Shown here: in pieces, positions 44,899 through 53,099 of the stretch
Position numbering within the stretch: the first letter of the stretch is position 1
Layout of the letters: every line of letters starts with the position of its first letter
From: Loigolactobacillus binensis
GTDB lineage: Bacteria > Bacillota > Bacilli > Lactobacillales > Lactobacillaceae
Reading direction: 5' to 3'
Assembly (NCBI RefSeq): GCF_005405165.1
Contig: NZ_BJDN01000002.1
Span: 99,696-163,695, forward strand
Length of the DNA stretch: 64,000 nt
Notes under the pieces: model-generated
What the model saw: only the letters and a program-made list of their open reading frames with translations
Databases searched by the model: none
Told to the model about the DNA's origin: nothing
Program-made: the position numbers and the translations under genes

Positions 44899-45243
44899 AC
44901 TAATCAGATAGTTGACAGACGACTTTGTTTTGGAATATTCGATCTTAGATGTGCATGTATACCGGGAGTAATATTGGGAGGTACAGGTAGTATCAAACCT
45001 TATCGTCATAATCCGTAAATAAATCGTTTTTTTATCCATCCCATTCTGGTAATATTATTTTCCAGATGAGTTAGAGGTCTTATCTTGAAAATAAATAGGG
45101 TGGGTTATTTTTATGGACTATATTGATGCTTATGCCAACTGACGCATAAGTTCATGCAGCACGAACGTTGCGTTTAACCAGTATGATGTTATACTGTACT
45201 TACGTTATAACGAATAATGAAAACACCTGAAAGGATGAGCGAC
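44899..45243 (+). other. AT-rich spacer and toxin-antitoxin control region
   Basis: No gene between 44899 and 45160. A hairpin CTTATGC/GCATAAG lies at about 45129-45150. The last 80 bases hold the promoter and palindromes of the AbrB-Doc pair. Confidence 0.5.
45168..45212 (+). promoter_or_regulatory. Promoter and operators of the AbrB-Doc pair
   Basis: TTGCGT, 16-bp spacer, TATACT. The imperfect palindrome AGTATGATGTTATACT (45180-45195) covers the -10, and a perfect palindrome CGTTATAACG (45203-45212) lies at the expected transcript start. These are likely autoregulation sites for the antitoxin. Confidence 0.55.
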
Positions 45244-45477
45244 ATGGACGAAATTACCACAATTCGCAAAGTTGTCCGCGCTGGTAATTCATTAGCGGTC
45301 ACAATTCCCGCTGCTGATATCAAGAAGTTAAAACTAAAAAAGGGCGATCGAGTCCAGATCACCGTCACAAAACAGGCTGATGCTCCTTTAGATGATGACT
45401 TTCAAGCTGCTTTAATACAGGCAACAACACAATATGCTAACACCTTAGAAAAATTGCGGCTTGCGGATCAAAAATGA
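45244..45477 (+). CDS. AbrB/MazE-type antitoxin
   Basis: A 77-residue antitoxin. The N-terminal swapped-hairpin AbrB domain is TTIRKVVRAGNSLAVTIPA followed by KLKLKKGDRVQITV. The C-terminal tail (DDFQAALIQATTQYANTLEK) should wrap the toxin. The ATG at 45244 follows AAAGGATG; an upstream ATG at 45217 is less likely. It overlaps the toxin gene by 4 bases. Confidence 0.9.
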   Translation: MDEITTIRKVVRAGNSLAVTIPAADIKKLKLKKGDRVQITVTKQADAPLDDDFQAALIQATTQYANTLEKLRLADQK

Positions 45478-45872
45478 GATATTTGACCGAAACGGAACTG
45501 ATCGCCATTAACACGAGTATTTTGGTCAAACATGATCAGCAACCACTCGTTCGTAATCCGGCTGGTTTGCAATCTTTGATTCGACTACCGCAACAAGCAT
45601 TTTTTGATCAAGAAAATTACAGAGGCTTGGCCCAAAAGATTGGCATTGTATTCATCAAAATCATCAATTTACATCCTTTTCAAGATGGCAATAAGCGCAC
45701 TGCTGTTATTGCGGCGACGGTGATTGCCAAGCTCAATCGGCATCAATTAACTTTTAGTGAACAAGAAATGTTTGATCTAGCGCTGTTTGTGGCCAAAACT
45801 GACGATCCACAACTAAATTATGCGGAAATTTATGGCCGCTTTGAGCAGCATCTCACGCAAGACTTAACTTAA
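45474..45872 (+). CDS. Doc-type toxin (Fic fold)
   Basis: A 132-residue Doc toxin. The catalytic motif is HPFQDGNKRTA, intact, with IGIVFIKIINL before it. Doc phosphorylates elongation factor Tu in the well-studied phage P1 system and stops translation. It is coupled to the AbrB-type antitoxin by ATGA overlap. The pair is typical of mobile or accessory regions. Confidence 0.9.
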   Translation: MRYLTETELIAINTSILVKHDQQPLVRNPAGLQSLIRLPQQAFFDQENYRGLAQKIGIVFIKIINLHPFQDGNKRTAVIAATVIAKLNRHQLTFSEQEMFDLALFVAKTDDPQLNYAEIYGRFEQHLTQDLT

Positions 45873-46381
45873 CAGCTAGGCCTTTTTACAGCAGTAAAAA
45901 AGCTATTCCCTTAAGCTGATAACACTGCACGAGCCAAGCACTTCGCAATCAAAATTATAAACAAGACCTAACAATTAACGCCAAGTCACCACACGCAGAT
46001 AGCGGTGTGGCTGCTTGGCGTTTAGCAACTATTCGGTAACTGGCTTCGCGGCTTCAACTTCGCTGCCCAAAATTGATGGCACTGTTCGCCCAATTTACTG
46101 TACTTTGATCGGTGTTACGTACGAATCGACCGCTGCCAACTCGAACTGCTGCAAAGCAGCGCTGATTTGCATGGCGATTTTGCTCATGTTTTCGCCCTTG
46201 AAGGCTACGTCAAGTTATTGCACGCGCGGCAACAAGTGGCCGAATTTACCCAACAATGATCGCGGCCAAGTCAATCATATTAATTTCCAGGCGGCCTTTT
46301 TGCTACCCACTAATGCCGGTTGTTTCTTTTTACTGCAGCTTATATTATAATCAGATAATCAAATGTAAAGGAACAATGGGC
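45873..46381 (+). other. Gene-free region with a terminator and a possible gene remnant
   Basis: After the Doc toxin there is a long two-part hairpin (45977-46022; AACGCCAAG/CTTGGCGTT enclosing CCACAC/GTGTGG). From about 46077 to 46258 one frame reads like protein (QLELLQSSADLHGDF, ALEGYVKLLHARQQ) and ends in a normal stop, but has no start. It may be the tail of a decayed gene. A promoter for the next gene lies at 46320. Confidence 0.4.
46320..46348 (+). promoter_or_regulatory. Promoter of the membrane/secreted protein pair
   Basis: TTGTTT, 17-bp spacer, TATTAT, 34 bases before the start at 46382. Confidence 0.55.
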
Positions 46382-47863
46382 ATGAAAACTGACTTTAATT
46401 TTAAAACCGTGTTCAAGCAGCTGTTGTTCGCCAAATGGCAACGCCGTGTGACCGGTATTTTTTTCGGACTTGATCTGGTGCTGACGATTTTACTGCTCAG
46501 CTTCGGCACCACCGTCACGCCGCTGACCGCCAGTTACAGCGCACTTGATAGTGTGCAACTGTTGTACGTTGGCGTGCTTTTACCGCTATATTGGTTGACC
46601 AAGGTAGCACCACCGTGGCTGACTGCGCGGGGCGTGGCCCAGTATCGGCGTTTGTTTTGGGTGCCGGTGGCGGCGACCTTGTGTACCAGCCTGTTAGTGG
46701 CCTTACTGCTGATCGTGCTACCACTAAGCGCGGTGGTGCTGGCCAATGTTACAGGCAGCTTTGGTGGCTACATGACCACGTGGCTCGGGCTATTATTCGG
46801 CGGAGTGACCGCGTTTGTCATCGCTTATTTTTTGCTGGTACTCGCGTTAGTGGTCTTTCAGGGGAAAATCGGGCGGAGCGTCCTGCTATTTGCTGGCTTG
46901 GCTAGCGGATTTTATGTGTTATTGACTAAGGTCGATGAGTGGCTGTTTGATGCGCTGGTTCTAAACTGGAGTATTTCGTTGCTCGTGCAAACCAGCGTGA
47001 GTCAAGGCCTGCGCGTGGTCATCATCCTAGTGCTTAGCGGGTTAAGCTTTGCACTTTTCAGATGGCGTAACGGCGTGGTGGTTAAAGCCACTAAGCGACC
47101 GCGGTGGCGTTGGTTAGGGCTAGGACTAGTGCTAGTAGGTCTATTATGGGCCGGCGGGTTAGCTTTAGAACAGGCACAAACGGCGGCACCGGCTAAGTCT
47201 AGTCATTCAGCAGCAACCAAGCAGCGTGGCTCTGCCACTGCAAGCCATAAAACGGCTACCGGTCAGATCACGCCTTATAGCAGTTTTAGTGACGCTATGA
47301 AAACAACGCGGCAAAGTTCGGTGGTCAGCAACCGCTTTGTGCCGACTTCTGGTCAGATCCCGTTGACCGATTCAACGAAAGGCCGACTGCTTGCCGTGCG
47401 ACCGCTGGTGCTCAGTCGGGAGAGCTCTAAATGGATGGATTCCCAGCTTTCGTTGGATCAGGCCTGGGTGGCTAAATTTCAACCGACGCAAATCGATATG
47501 GGTAATGAGCAGGTGAAAGTCGACGGGGCGGTTATTTTTAAAATTACGATCAAAACCGGCAAGTACGACAACTTTTATTATCCTAGTCAGGGGCGGCTGG
47601 TGACTAATTTAGGAACTAGTTATGAGCCAGTGGCCAGTTTTATTATGGATGGCGGTATGCCGCGACATAAAAATCGTAGTCAATACGTTTATTTTTGCTT
47701 CAAACAAAGTTTAGATGATGTGCAGCAGGTGACGTATTTCCGCTATTCGTTCCAGGCGGCAGTGGGCGATGAAGAAACGGAAAAATTAGCCGATCATTCG
47801 GTCACCGTTGAATTTGATAACAATAAGCAGCCGCTTAAATACGGCGCACCGATCGCGTTTTAG
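46382..47863 (+). CDS. Multi-pass membrane protein with extracytoplasmic domain, unknown
   Basis: A 493-residue protein. About seven membrane helices lie between residues 20 and 260, and a further helix follows a basic segment (KRPRWRWLGLGLVLVGLLWAG). A Ser/Thr/Ala-rich linker leads to a C-terminal domain of about 150 residues that looks like a secreted beta-sandwich (DUF4352-like at best: VDGAVIFKITIKTGKYDNF, SYEPVASFIMDGG). Starting ATG at 46382 is nine bases after AAAGGA. It precedes a secreted-protein gene by 10 bases. Function unknown. Confidence 0.65.
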   Translation: MKTDFNFKTVFKQLLFAKWQRRVTGIFFGLDLVLTILLLSFGTTVTPLTASYSALDSVQLLYVGVLLPLYWLTKVAPPWLTARGVAQYRRLFWVPVAATLCTSLLVALLLIVLPLSAVVLANVTGSFGGYMTTWLGLLFGGVTAFVIAYFLLVLALVVFQGKIGRSVLLFAGLASGFYVLLTKVDEWLFDALVLNWSISLLVQTSVSQGLRVVIILVLSGLSFALFRWRNGVVVKATKRPRWRWLGLGLVLVGLLWAGGLALEQAQTAAPAKSSHSAATKQRGSATASHKTATGQITPYSSFSDAMKTTRQSSVVSNRFVPTSGQIPLTDSTKGRLLAVRPLVLSRESSKWMDSQLSLDQAWVAKFQPTQIDMGNEQVKVDGAVIFKITIKTGKYDNFYYPSQGRLVTNLGTSYEPVASFIMDGGMPRHKNRSQYVYFCFKQSLDDVQQVTYFRYSFQAAVGDEETEKLADHSVTVEFDNNKQPLKYGAPIAF

Positions 47864-47873
47864 GAGGATTGGG

Positions 47874-49034
47874 ATGATTAAATTACGCCGACTTTTTTTA
47901 TTGGTCAGTTTCTTATTGGTGGGGCTTTTCGGGGCGGTAACGGTGCACGGGCAAAGCGAACACGCCGCGGCGGAAAAGGTGCGCACGGCGTTGATCACTG
48001 ACTATTGTCAAACTAATTTTCAGCTGGCACCGCAGGCGATCACTTACGATTATCAGCAGTTACCACTTGGTGCCACCGGTCAAGCAATGGTTAAGTTTGC
48101 GCCGGCAGCGGTGGCGTATAATCCTTTTTTGCACGACTATGCGCCTAAAGCGGTGGTGCAGTTAACTTTTTATCCGGCTGCAGAAGCTAAACAGAAACCG
48201 TGGGTCAATTCGACCCGGCAGGCGTTGGCTAATTGGGTCAACAGGGCGTTTGCCGATGTGATCAGTTATGCTGATGCGACAACTGGCTACTATTTGCGGC
48301 AAACTGACGGTAAAGGTCCTTTTCAGGTCACCAATATTGCCTTCACACCAACAGCCACGCAAAGCCAGACGTTCATTCAGCATTATGCGCAACTCCAGGC
48401 GCCTGACGCAAGGTCAGAACCGGCAGCATTGCAACAAGCCGTTGATCTAGGATTGGTTGGCCATGAATTCGATCTTTTCTTTAGCGCCCCGCGCTGGCTG
48501 GCGTATGGTTATCGCGCTGACGAAACCGATCAGCTGATCCGCGATAATTTAGCCAGCGAATTACAGGTCAAGCATTTAACCGCCGGGACGAAGTTTAACG
48601 TTTGGACCACTGATGACGTGGCCTATACTTACGTTTATCAAAACGGCGATTTTAAACAACTTGCTGGTGACCGAGTGACTTCCCGCAGCAGTCGCAAATA
48701 CTTAAATCAGTTGATCGCGAAAAAGACGGTTTACATGACCACCTTACGCGCGACTTCCGGCGGTGGGTACGGTCCAGTACCTGGCGAAGTCAGCGTACTC
48801 AACTTTTTTCCTGGTCAGTGGGTGACCTATTATGATGACGACCACGGTAAATATAGCCTACACAAAGGCAGCTTGGCGCTGGGGTCAACCGATCACGTGA
48901 CGGGCACCACGATCGAGCACGTTTGGCGCGTTGGCCCCAACGATTATCGGGCTTGGATGACGACCGCTGCTGACGATGGAAGTGGCGGCAGCTTTGTGGT
49001 TAAGCTCACCGGGGCAGCAAAAAGATGGGACTGA
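47874..49034 (+). CDS. Secreted protein of unknown function
   Basis: A 386-residue protein with a clear signal peptide (IKLRRLFLLVSFLLVGLFGA, cleavage near VHG-QS). No lipobox, LPxTG or membrane anchor is visible. The mature part is soluble and Tyr/Thr-rich (KAVVQLTFYPAAEAK, HEFDLFFSAPRWLAYGYR, LNFFPGQWVTYYDDD). AGGAGG lies upstream. It is coupled to the membrane protein before it and likely works with it at the surface. No family recognised. Confidence 0.65.
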   Translation: MIKLRRLFLLVSFLLVGLFGAVTVHGQSEHAAAEKVRTALITDYCQTNFQLAPQAITYDYQQLPLGATGQAMVKFAPAAVAYNPFLHDYAPKAVVQLTFYPAAEAKQKPWVNSTRQALANWVNRAFADVISYADATTGYYLRQTDGKGPFQVTNIAFTPTATQSQTFIQHYAQLQAPDARSEPAALQQAVDLGLVGHEFDLFFSAPRWLAYGYRADETDQLIRDNLASELQVKHLTAGTKFNVWTTDDVAYTYVYQNGDFKQLAGDRVTSRSSRKYLNQLIAKKTVYMTTLRATSGGGYGPVPGEVSVLNFFPGQWVTYYDDDHGKYSLHKGSLALGSTDHVTGTTIEHVWRVGPNDYRAWMTTAADDGSGGSFVVKLTGAAKRWD

Positions 49035-49374
49035 AACCCTTAACCATTGCGTCACGGCTATTATTTGCGGTCAAAAGGCCTTGCTTATCCCGCGTTATTT
49101 AAACGAATTGGCAATGAATCAGGCGGTAATTTTTCTACAACTTTAACCGTCGTATTGAAAGTGTAATTGGTTTGAGCGGGAGATTAAACCGGCGCGTTAT
49201 TAAATTCTGCTGAATCGTTAATTTTACAGCATTAGAAGTTTCACAACTTCTAATGCTGTTTTTTTATTATTGTTTTTAGATCCAATTGATTACGCGCAAT
49301 GTGCGCAATAAAAATATTATTACAACGCTTTCCAGTGAGCTAACTTTAGGCACTGGTGACCTAATCACACTTCA
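49035..49374 (+). other. Intergenic region before the 21-bp repeats
   Basis: No gene. It contains a strong terminator at 49226-49267 (15-bp stem ACAGCATTAGAAGTT with its complement, then T7), about 190 bases after the secreted-protein stop. Confidence 0.6.
49226..49267 (+). terminator. Strong terminator
   Basis: Perfect 15-bp stem around a 4-base loop, followed by seven T. Confidence 0.9.
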
Positions 49375-49645
49375 ACTTGAGCTAATATCAAAGTCGACTT
49401 GAATTAACATCAGGCTAAACTGATCTAACCGCAGGTCAACTTGAGCTAATATCAGGTCTAGCCGATTTAATAGCAAGCAGATCTGATTTAACATCAGGCC
49501 AAATTGATCTAACTGCATATCAACGTGATCTAATATCAGGTCTAGCCGATTTAATAGCAGACACACTTGATTTAACATCAGGCTAAATTGATCTAACCAC
49601 AGGTCAACGTGATCTAACGTCATTACCTGTGATCTGATCACAAAG
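49375..49645. repeat. Array of about thirteen 21-bp repeats (iteron-like)
   Basis: Units of the form yTGATyTAAynnCAGgynna recur every 21 bases; eleven successive spacings are exactly 21. Four unit types make an 84-bp higher-order repeat (for example the GCCGATTTAATAGCA units at 49461 and 49545). Read on the minus strand the array is open and would encode a leucine heptad repeat, but no Shine-Dalgarno precedes it. The unit size and direct order resemble replication iterons. Confidence 0.8.
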
Positions 49646-49663
49646 TTTCAGCGGCTAAAGACG

Positions 49664-49724
49664 AAAAAAATAAGTTAAACTAACGCCGCCAAATCGGTAT
49701 TTAGGCTTTAACTTTATTTTTTTT
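49664..49724. repeat. AT-rich inverted repeat
   Basis: AAAATAAGTTAAA pairs with TTTAACTTTATTTT (one bulge) across 27 bases. It lies between the 21-bp repeats and the replisome-organizer gene. It could be a terminator or an easily melted element. Confidence 0.5.
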
Positions 49725-49796
49725 GCAAAAAAAGCGGGACAAAAACGGTTGCTCAAACGTATATATAAGTGAAGACATAAATTAGAGGTGATTGTT

Positions 49797-50654
49797 TTGG
49801 AAACCATGATTAAAATCCCAACGAAATTATTTACTTTACCTGAATTTTACCAACTTGAACAATTGGCTAGTAGTAATCGGCAGGCGCGTACGGCACAGCT
49901 TCTGTGGTTAAATTTAGTCTGTGTTGCGGGGCAAGCTCAGGCCGCAGGCGACGTCACGGCCAGTGATGGCAAAGCACTGACTGATATTGATTACGCACGT
50001 TTGGCCAAGGTGTCACGCAGCGATTATGCGCGGCAATTGTTGACTTTGTTGGTCCAAGCTGATCTGTTGCGGTGTCATCGCGATGGACGCTATCAGATCA
50101 GCCACTGGGAGCGTTACGTGGTGACACCGACTGTGACTAATGGTGCCAGCAGCCCGGTAACGTCACAGCAGCCGGCCGGACCAACCGTGCCCACGGCGCC
50201 TGCAACGTTACAACAATACACACCGGAACAGCGCACTCAATTAGTAGCGGTTACGGACGAAATTTTGGCTTATCTGCAGCAGCAGTCGGGTAAGCAATTT
50301 AGCAATGAGCCGCCAACGCAACAGTTACTGGCGAATTTATTTGCCCAAAAGGTGACCGTCAAACAGATCAAGCGGGTGATCGATTGGAAGTGTAAGGATT
50401 GGTATGGCGGTGATTTTTGGAAGTTTGTGCGGCCGCAGACGTTGTTCGGGCCGAAGTTTACGCAGTATTTGTTGGAGGCGCCACCGGAACCAACTGCGCG
50501 GCCGGCGGCGGGACCGACGCGGCACCAGTATTTGCGGGATCTGTTTGAAATGAGTTGCGGGGATATCGAAACGATTTTGTGGCGGGCGGCTGACGAAAAG
50601 GTGGCGGTGACCCGTGCCGAAGTGGAGGCGATCGGCCGTGAGCTGGGACACTAG
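49797..50654 (+). CDS. Phage-type replisome organizer / DnaD-like replication protein
   Basis: A 285-residue protein. The N-terminal 100 residues look like a winged-helix replisome-organizer domain (TKLFTLPEFYQLEQLA, DYARLAKVSRSDYARQLL). A Pro/Thr/Gln-rich linker follows. Residues about 145-225 match the conserved phage C-terminal domain seen in many Lactobacillales phage replication proteins (AYLQQQSGKQF, IKRVIDWKCKDWYG, FVRPQTLFG). No other phage gene is nearby. TTG at 49797 has GAGGTG upstream. Confidence 0.75.
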   Translation: METMIKIPTKLFTLPEFYQLEQLASSNRQARTAQLLWLNLVCVAGQAQAAGDVTASDGKALTDIDYARLAKVSRSDYARQLLTLLVQADLLRCHRDGRYQISHWERYVVTPTVTNGASSPVTSQQPAGPTVPTAPATLQQYTPEQRTQLVAVTDEILAYLQQQSGKQFSNEPPTQQLLANLFAQKVTVKQIKRVIDWKCKDWYGGDFWKFVRPQTLFGPKFTQYLLEAPPEPTARPAAGPTRHQYLRDLFEMSCGDIETILWRAADEKVAVTRAEVEAIGRELGH

Positions 50655-50961
50655 GTTGTGTTGAGCCCACCAGTTTACGATTTTTCTGGTGCCAGTACGG
50701 TTTTAACGCTGGTAAAATAATATTGTTAATGATCAAGAAAAAAGCAGGTGAAGTCGTAGTTTAGCCAAATGGGCGTGGGTTAATGGCGGTTTTAGGTTAT
50801 AATCGGCGTGAAGGTGCCAGCGGTTAGTTTAGCACCTACTGTTATAGCTTGCATTGGCAAATTAAGATCACGAATTGGCCATCAGTGGTAGCTTTTGGCG
50901 CGGGGTCGGTATAAGCTAAGGTAGCAGTTACAGCCGGGTTAAAAAAGCGAGGTGCGTTATT
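50655..50961 (+). other. 307-bp spacer before the MerR gene
   Basis: No gene seen. A hairpin CACCAG/CTGGTG at 50667-50690 may end the preceding transcript weakly. No clear promoter for merR was found. Confidence 0.4.
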
Positions 50962-51393
50962 ATGTATAGTATTCGTGATGTCAGCCAGATTATGGACATT
51001 AGTATTTACACGCTACGGTATTATGAAAAAATTGGGTTGTTGTCCTTTGTGCAGCGGAATGAAAACGGCATTCGTGAGTTCAGCAAGGCGGATATTGTGA
51101 CGTTGAACACCGTTTATCGGCTAAAGCAAACCGATATGTCCTTAAAAGATATCAAGCATTATCTTGAATTAGTGGCTGCGGGAATGGCATCGGTTCCTGA
51201 AAGAAAGGCAATGTTTCAAGCACAAAAAGACAAGGTTCAACACAAGATTGCCGCCTTACAAAACGCGTTACAAACCATTGATGGTAAACTACATTATTAT
51301 GAAGAGGCCGACAAGCAAGGATCATTGGCCGTTTGTCATGATGAACGAGAAGCTTTTATGCAGAAAATTTTAAATGGGGCAGCGAATAATTGA
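50962..51393 (+). CDS. MerR-family transcriptional regulator
   Basis: A 143-residue regulator. The winged helix is MYSIRDVSQIMDISIYTLRYYEKIGLL (shown in part by YTLRYYEKIGLL), followed by a dimerisation coiled coil and a short C-terminal effector region. The family is that of aldehyde/stress-responsive AdhR-type regulators next to oxidoreductases. It probably controls the operon at 51566 through the 20-bp palindrome at 51512. Confidence 0.9.
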   Translation: MYSIRDVSQIMDISIYTLRYYEKIGLLSFVQRNENGIREFSKADIVTLNTVYRLKQTDMSLKDIKHYLELVAAGMASVPERKAMFQAQKDKVQHKIAALQNALQTIDGKLHYYEEADKQGSLAVCHDEREAFMQKILNGAANN

Positions 51394-51402
51394 TTTGAAC
51401 GG

Positions 51403-51436
51403 CAGCGGACATGATCAAATGTCCGCTGTTTTTTTA
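51403..51436 (+). terminator. Terminator after merR
   Basis: Stem CAGCGGACAT/ATGTCCGCTG followed by eight T. Confidence 0.9.
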
Positions 51437-51508
51437 GCGGCTAAAACGCCAGTTAGCAACATTTTTAGCGCGCAACAAGGCAATGTTCAAAAAAATAGCA
51501 AAAAGGAC

Positions 51509-51539
51509 TTGCGCTGGAGTATGCTCTAGCGGATAGACT
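51509..51539 (+). promoter_or_regulatory. MerR-type promoter with 19-bp spacer and palindromic operator
   Basis: TTGCGC and TAGACT are separated by 19 bp, two more than optimum, as in MerR-activated promoters. The spacer region holds the 20-bp near-palindrome CGCTGGAGTATGCTCTAGCG (51512-51531). Confidence 0.8.
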
Positions 51540-51565
51540 AGTATTTGTTCAAAGGGGGAATCGGC

Positions 51566-52015
51566 TTGAAACTTGTTAAAACAGAAGTAAAGCAAAATTT
51601 CAATGGTCAAATCTTGTTTATCAACGCCAGTGAGCATGCGGACGGTAACACCAGCCAGTTAGGGCATAAGTTGCTTGCCGGGCAAGCTTTTTCGCAGCTT
51701 GATCTAGTGAACTATAAGCTTTATCAATTAGGCCAAAAATTTGAAGATGATCAATTTGCTACTGTGCTTGCGCAGATCGAACAGGCTACAACCATTATTT
51801 TAGGCACACCAGTTTATTGGCACATGCTGAGTGGTTATTTGAAGACATTGTTAGAAAGATTATCCCAAGCGGCAGCTCCAGATAGCCTGGGCGGTAAAGA
51901 AATTGGCGTCTTTGTTCAGGGCGCCGATCCAAGCGATACGATCGGGCCAACCAATAGGATGATTCAAAGATTCGCTAGTGTAGCAGGAATGACGTACATT
52001 GAAATGAGGTATTAG
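51566..52015 (+). CDS. Flavodoxin-like NAD(P)H-dependent reductase
   Basis: A 149-residue flavodoxin-fold protein. It has the FMN phosphate loop in NASEHADGNTSQ and the second FMN loop in GTPVYWHMLSGYLKTLLERL, typical of NADPH-dependent FMN reductases. The TTG at 51566 follows AAAGGGGG. It is the first gene of a MerR-controlled unit with a hydrolase (2 bases downstream) and a dehydrogenase. It is shorter than most relatives (170-200 residues). Confidence 0.8.
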   Translation: MKLVKTEVKQNFNGQILFINASEHADGNTSQLGHKLLAGQAFSQLDLVNYKLYQLGQKFEDDQFATVLAQIEQATTIILGTPVYWHMLSGYLKTLLERLSQAAAPDSLGGKEIGVFVQGADPSDTIGPTNRMIQRFASVAGMTYIEMRY

Positions 52016-52017
52016 CA

Positions 52018-53013
52018 ATGAAAAATCAATTTGGTTTAGTTTATAATGGCGCGTTAACTGAGAACCTGGTTGGGCAAGTTAATTTGCGCACCGTGGAATA
52101 TGAGGCAAATGGGGTCAAAGTCGCCGCTAATGTGTATACACCGGCTAACTATGACGCTAATAGTGAGCAGTTATATTCAGCCGTTACGGTGGCCCATCCC
52201 AATGGGGGCGTAAAGGAACAAGTGGCCGGATTATTTGCCCAAAAGTTGGCCGAAAATGGCTATATTGCTATCGCGGCCGACGCGGCTTATCAAGGTGCCA
52301 GTGATGGTCTGCCGCGCAACACTGATAATCCGGCTTATCGTACCGAAGATATTCGGGCGATGGCCGATTTTTTAGAGAGTTTTCCTGGTGTTGCTGGAAC
52401 AAGAATCGGCGCGTTAGGTATTTGTGGTGGCGGGGGCTACACCATTGCGGCCGCTAAAACCGATAAGCGGTTAAAGGCGATCGCAACGATCAGTATGTTT
52501 AACAGCGGCCGTGTGCGCCGTAATGGCTTTCAAGATACCCAACTTGATTCGGTTCAAGCGCGTCTGCACAGTGCGGCGCAGGCCCGAACTAAGGAGCAAA
52601 TGGGCGATGAAGTGGCCTATATTGGCGAGTTATACACCAAACCCGTAACTTTCACGGCTGCCCAATTGGCCAAGATCCCGGCCGGACTTTATCGTGATGG
52701 CATGGTTTATTATGGCAGCACGCATTTTCACCCGAATGCTACTGGCCGCTACACTGAAAGCAGCTTGATCAACTTAATGGCCTTTGACGCCGAAGACCGT
52801 GTTGCGTTAATTGATCAACCTTTACTGATGATGGCCGGCACAGCCGCAGATACCCGCTACATGACCGATGCCGTTTATCAAAAGGTAACGGGAACTAACG
52901 ATAAAGAACTGTTCTTGATCGAAGGCGCCTCTCACATTGAAACTTATTGGAAAGAACCTTACGTCACCCAAGAAGCAACTAAATTAATTTCGTTTTTTGC
53001 GCAAAAGTTATAG
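52018..53013 (+). CDS. Alpha/beta hydrolase with cysteine nucleophile (dienelactone-hydrolase-like)
   Basis: A 331-residue hydrolase similar to the YcjY group. The nucleophile elbow is LGICGGGGYT, so the nucleophile is Cys, as in dienelactone hydrolases. Other parts are VTVAHPNGG, DAAYQGASDG and the His in EGASHIETYW. Such proteins often accompany MerR regulators and reductases in stress operons. Substrate unknown. Confidence 0.82.
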   Translation: MKNQFGLVYNGALTENLVGQVNLRTVEYEANGVKVAANVYTPANYDANSEQLYSAVTVAHPNGGVKEQVAGLFAQKLAENGYIAIAADAAYQGASDGLPRNTDNPAYRTEDIRAMADFLESFPGVAGTRIGALGICGGGGYTIAAAKTDKRLKAIATISMFNSGRVRRNGFQDTQLDSVQARLHSAAQARTKEQMGDEVAYIGELYTKPVTFTAAQLAKIPAGLYRDGMVYYGSTHFHPNATGRYTESSLINLMAFDAEDRVALIDQPLLMMAGTAADTRYMTDAVYQKVTGTNDKELFLIEGASHIETYWKEPYVTQEATKLISFFAQKL

Positions 53014-53099
53014 GCCAAGTGTGGCGTCATTTTAAAGTCACCGCCGCAACAATCGTTGGGCGCCGCTGTAAAATTATTCAAATAAGGAGTGTTTATTTT

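Noticed and set aside
46015..46350. 111-codon plus-strand frame
   Set aside because: Composition is not protein-like (many Cys and Asn) and it lacks initiation signals. Another frame in the same place looks more like a gene remnant.
49375..49645. CRISPR-like array of 21-bp repeats
   Set aside because: Units are contiguous, without spacers.
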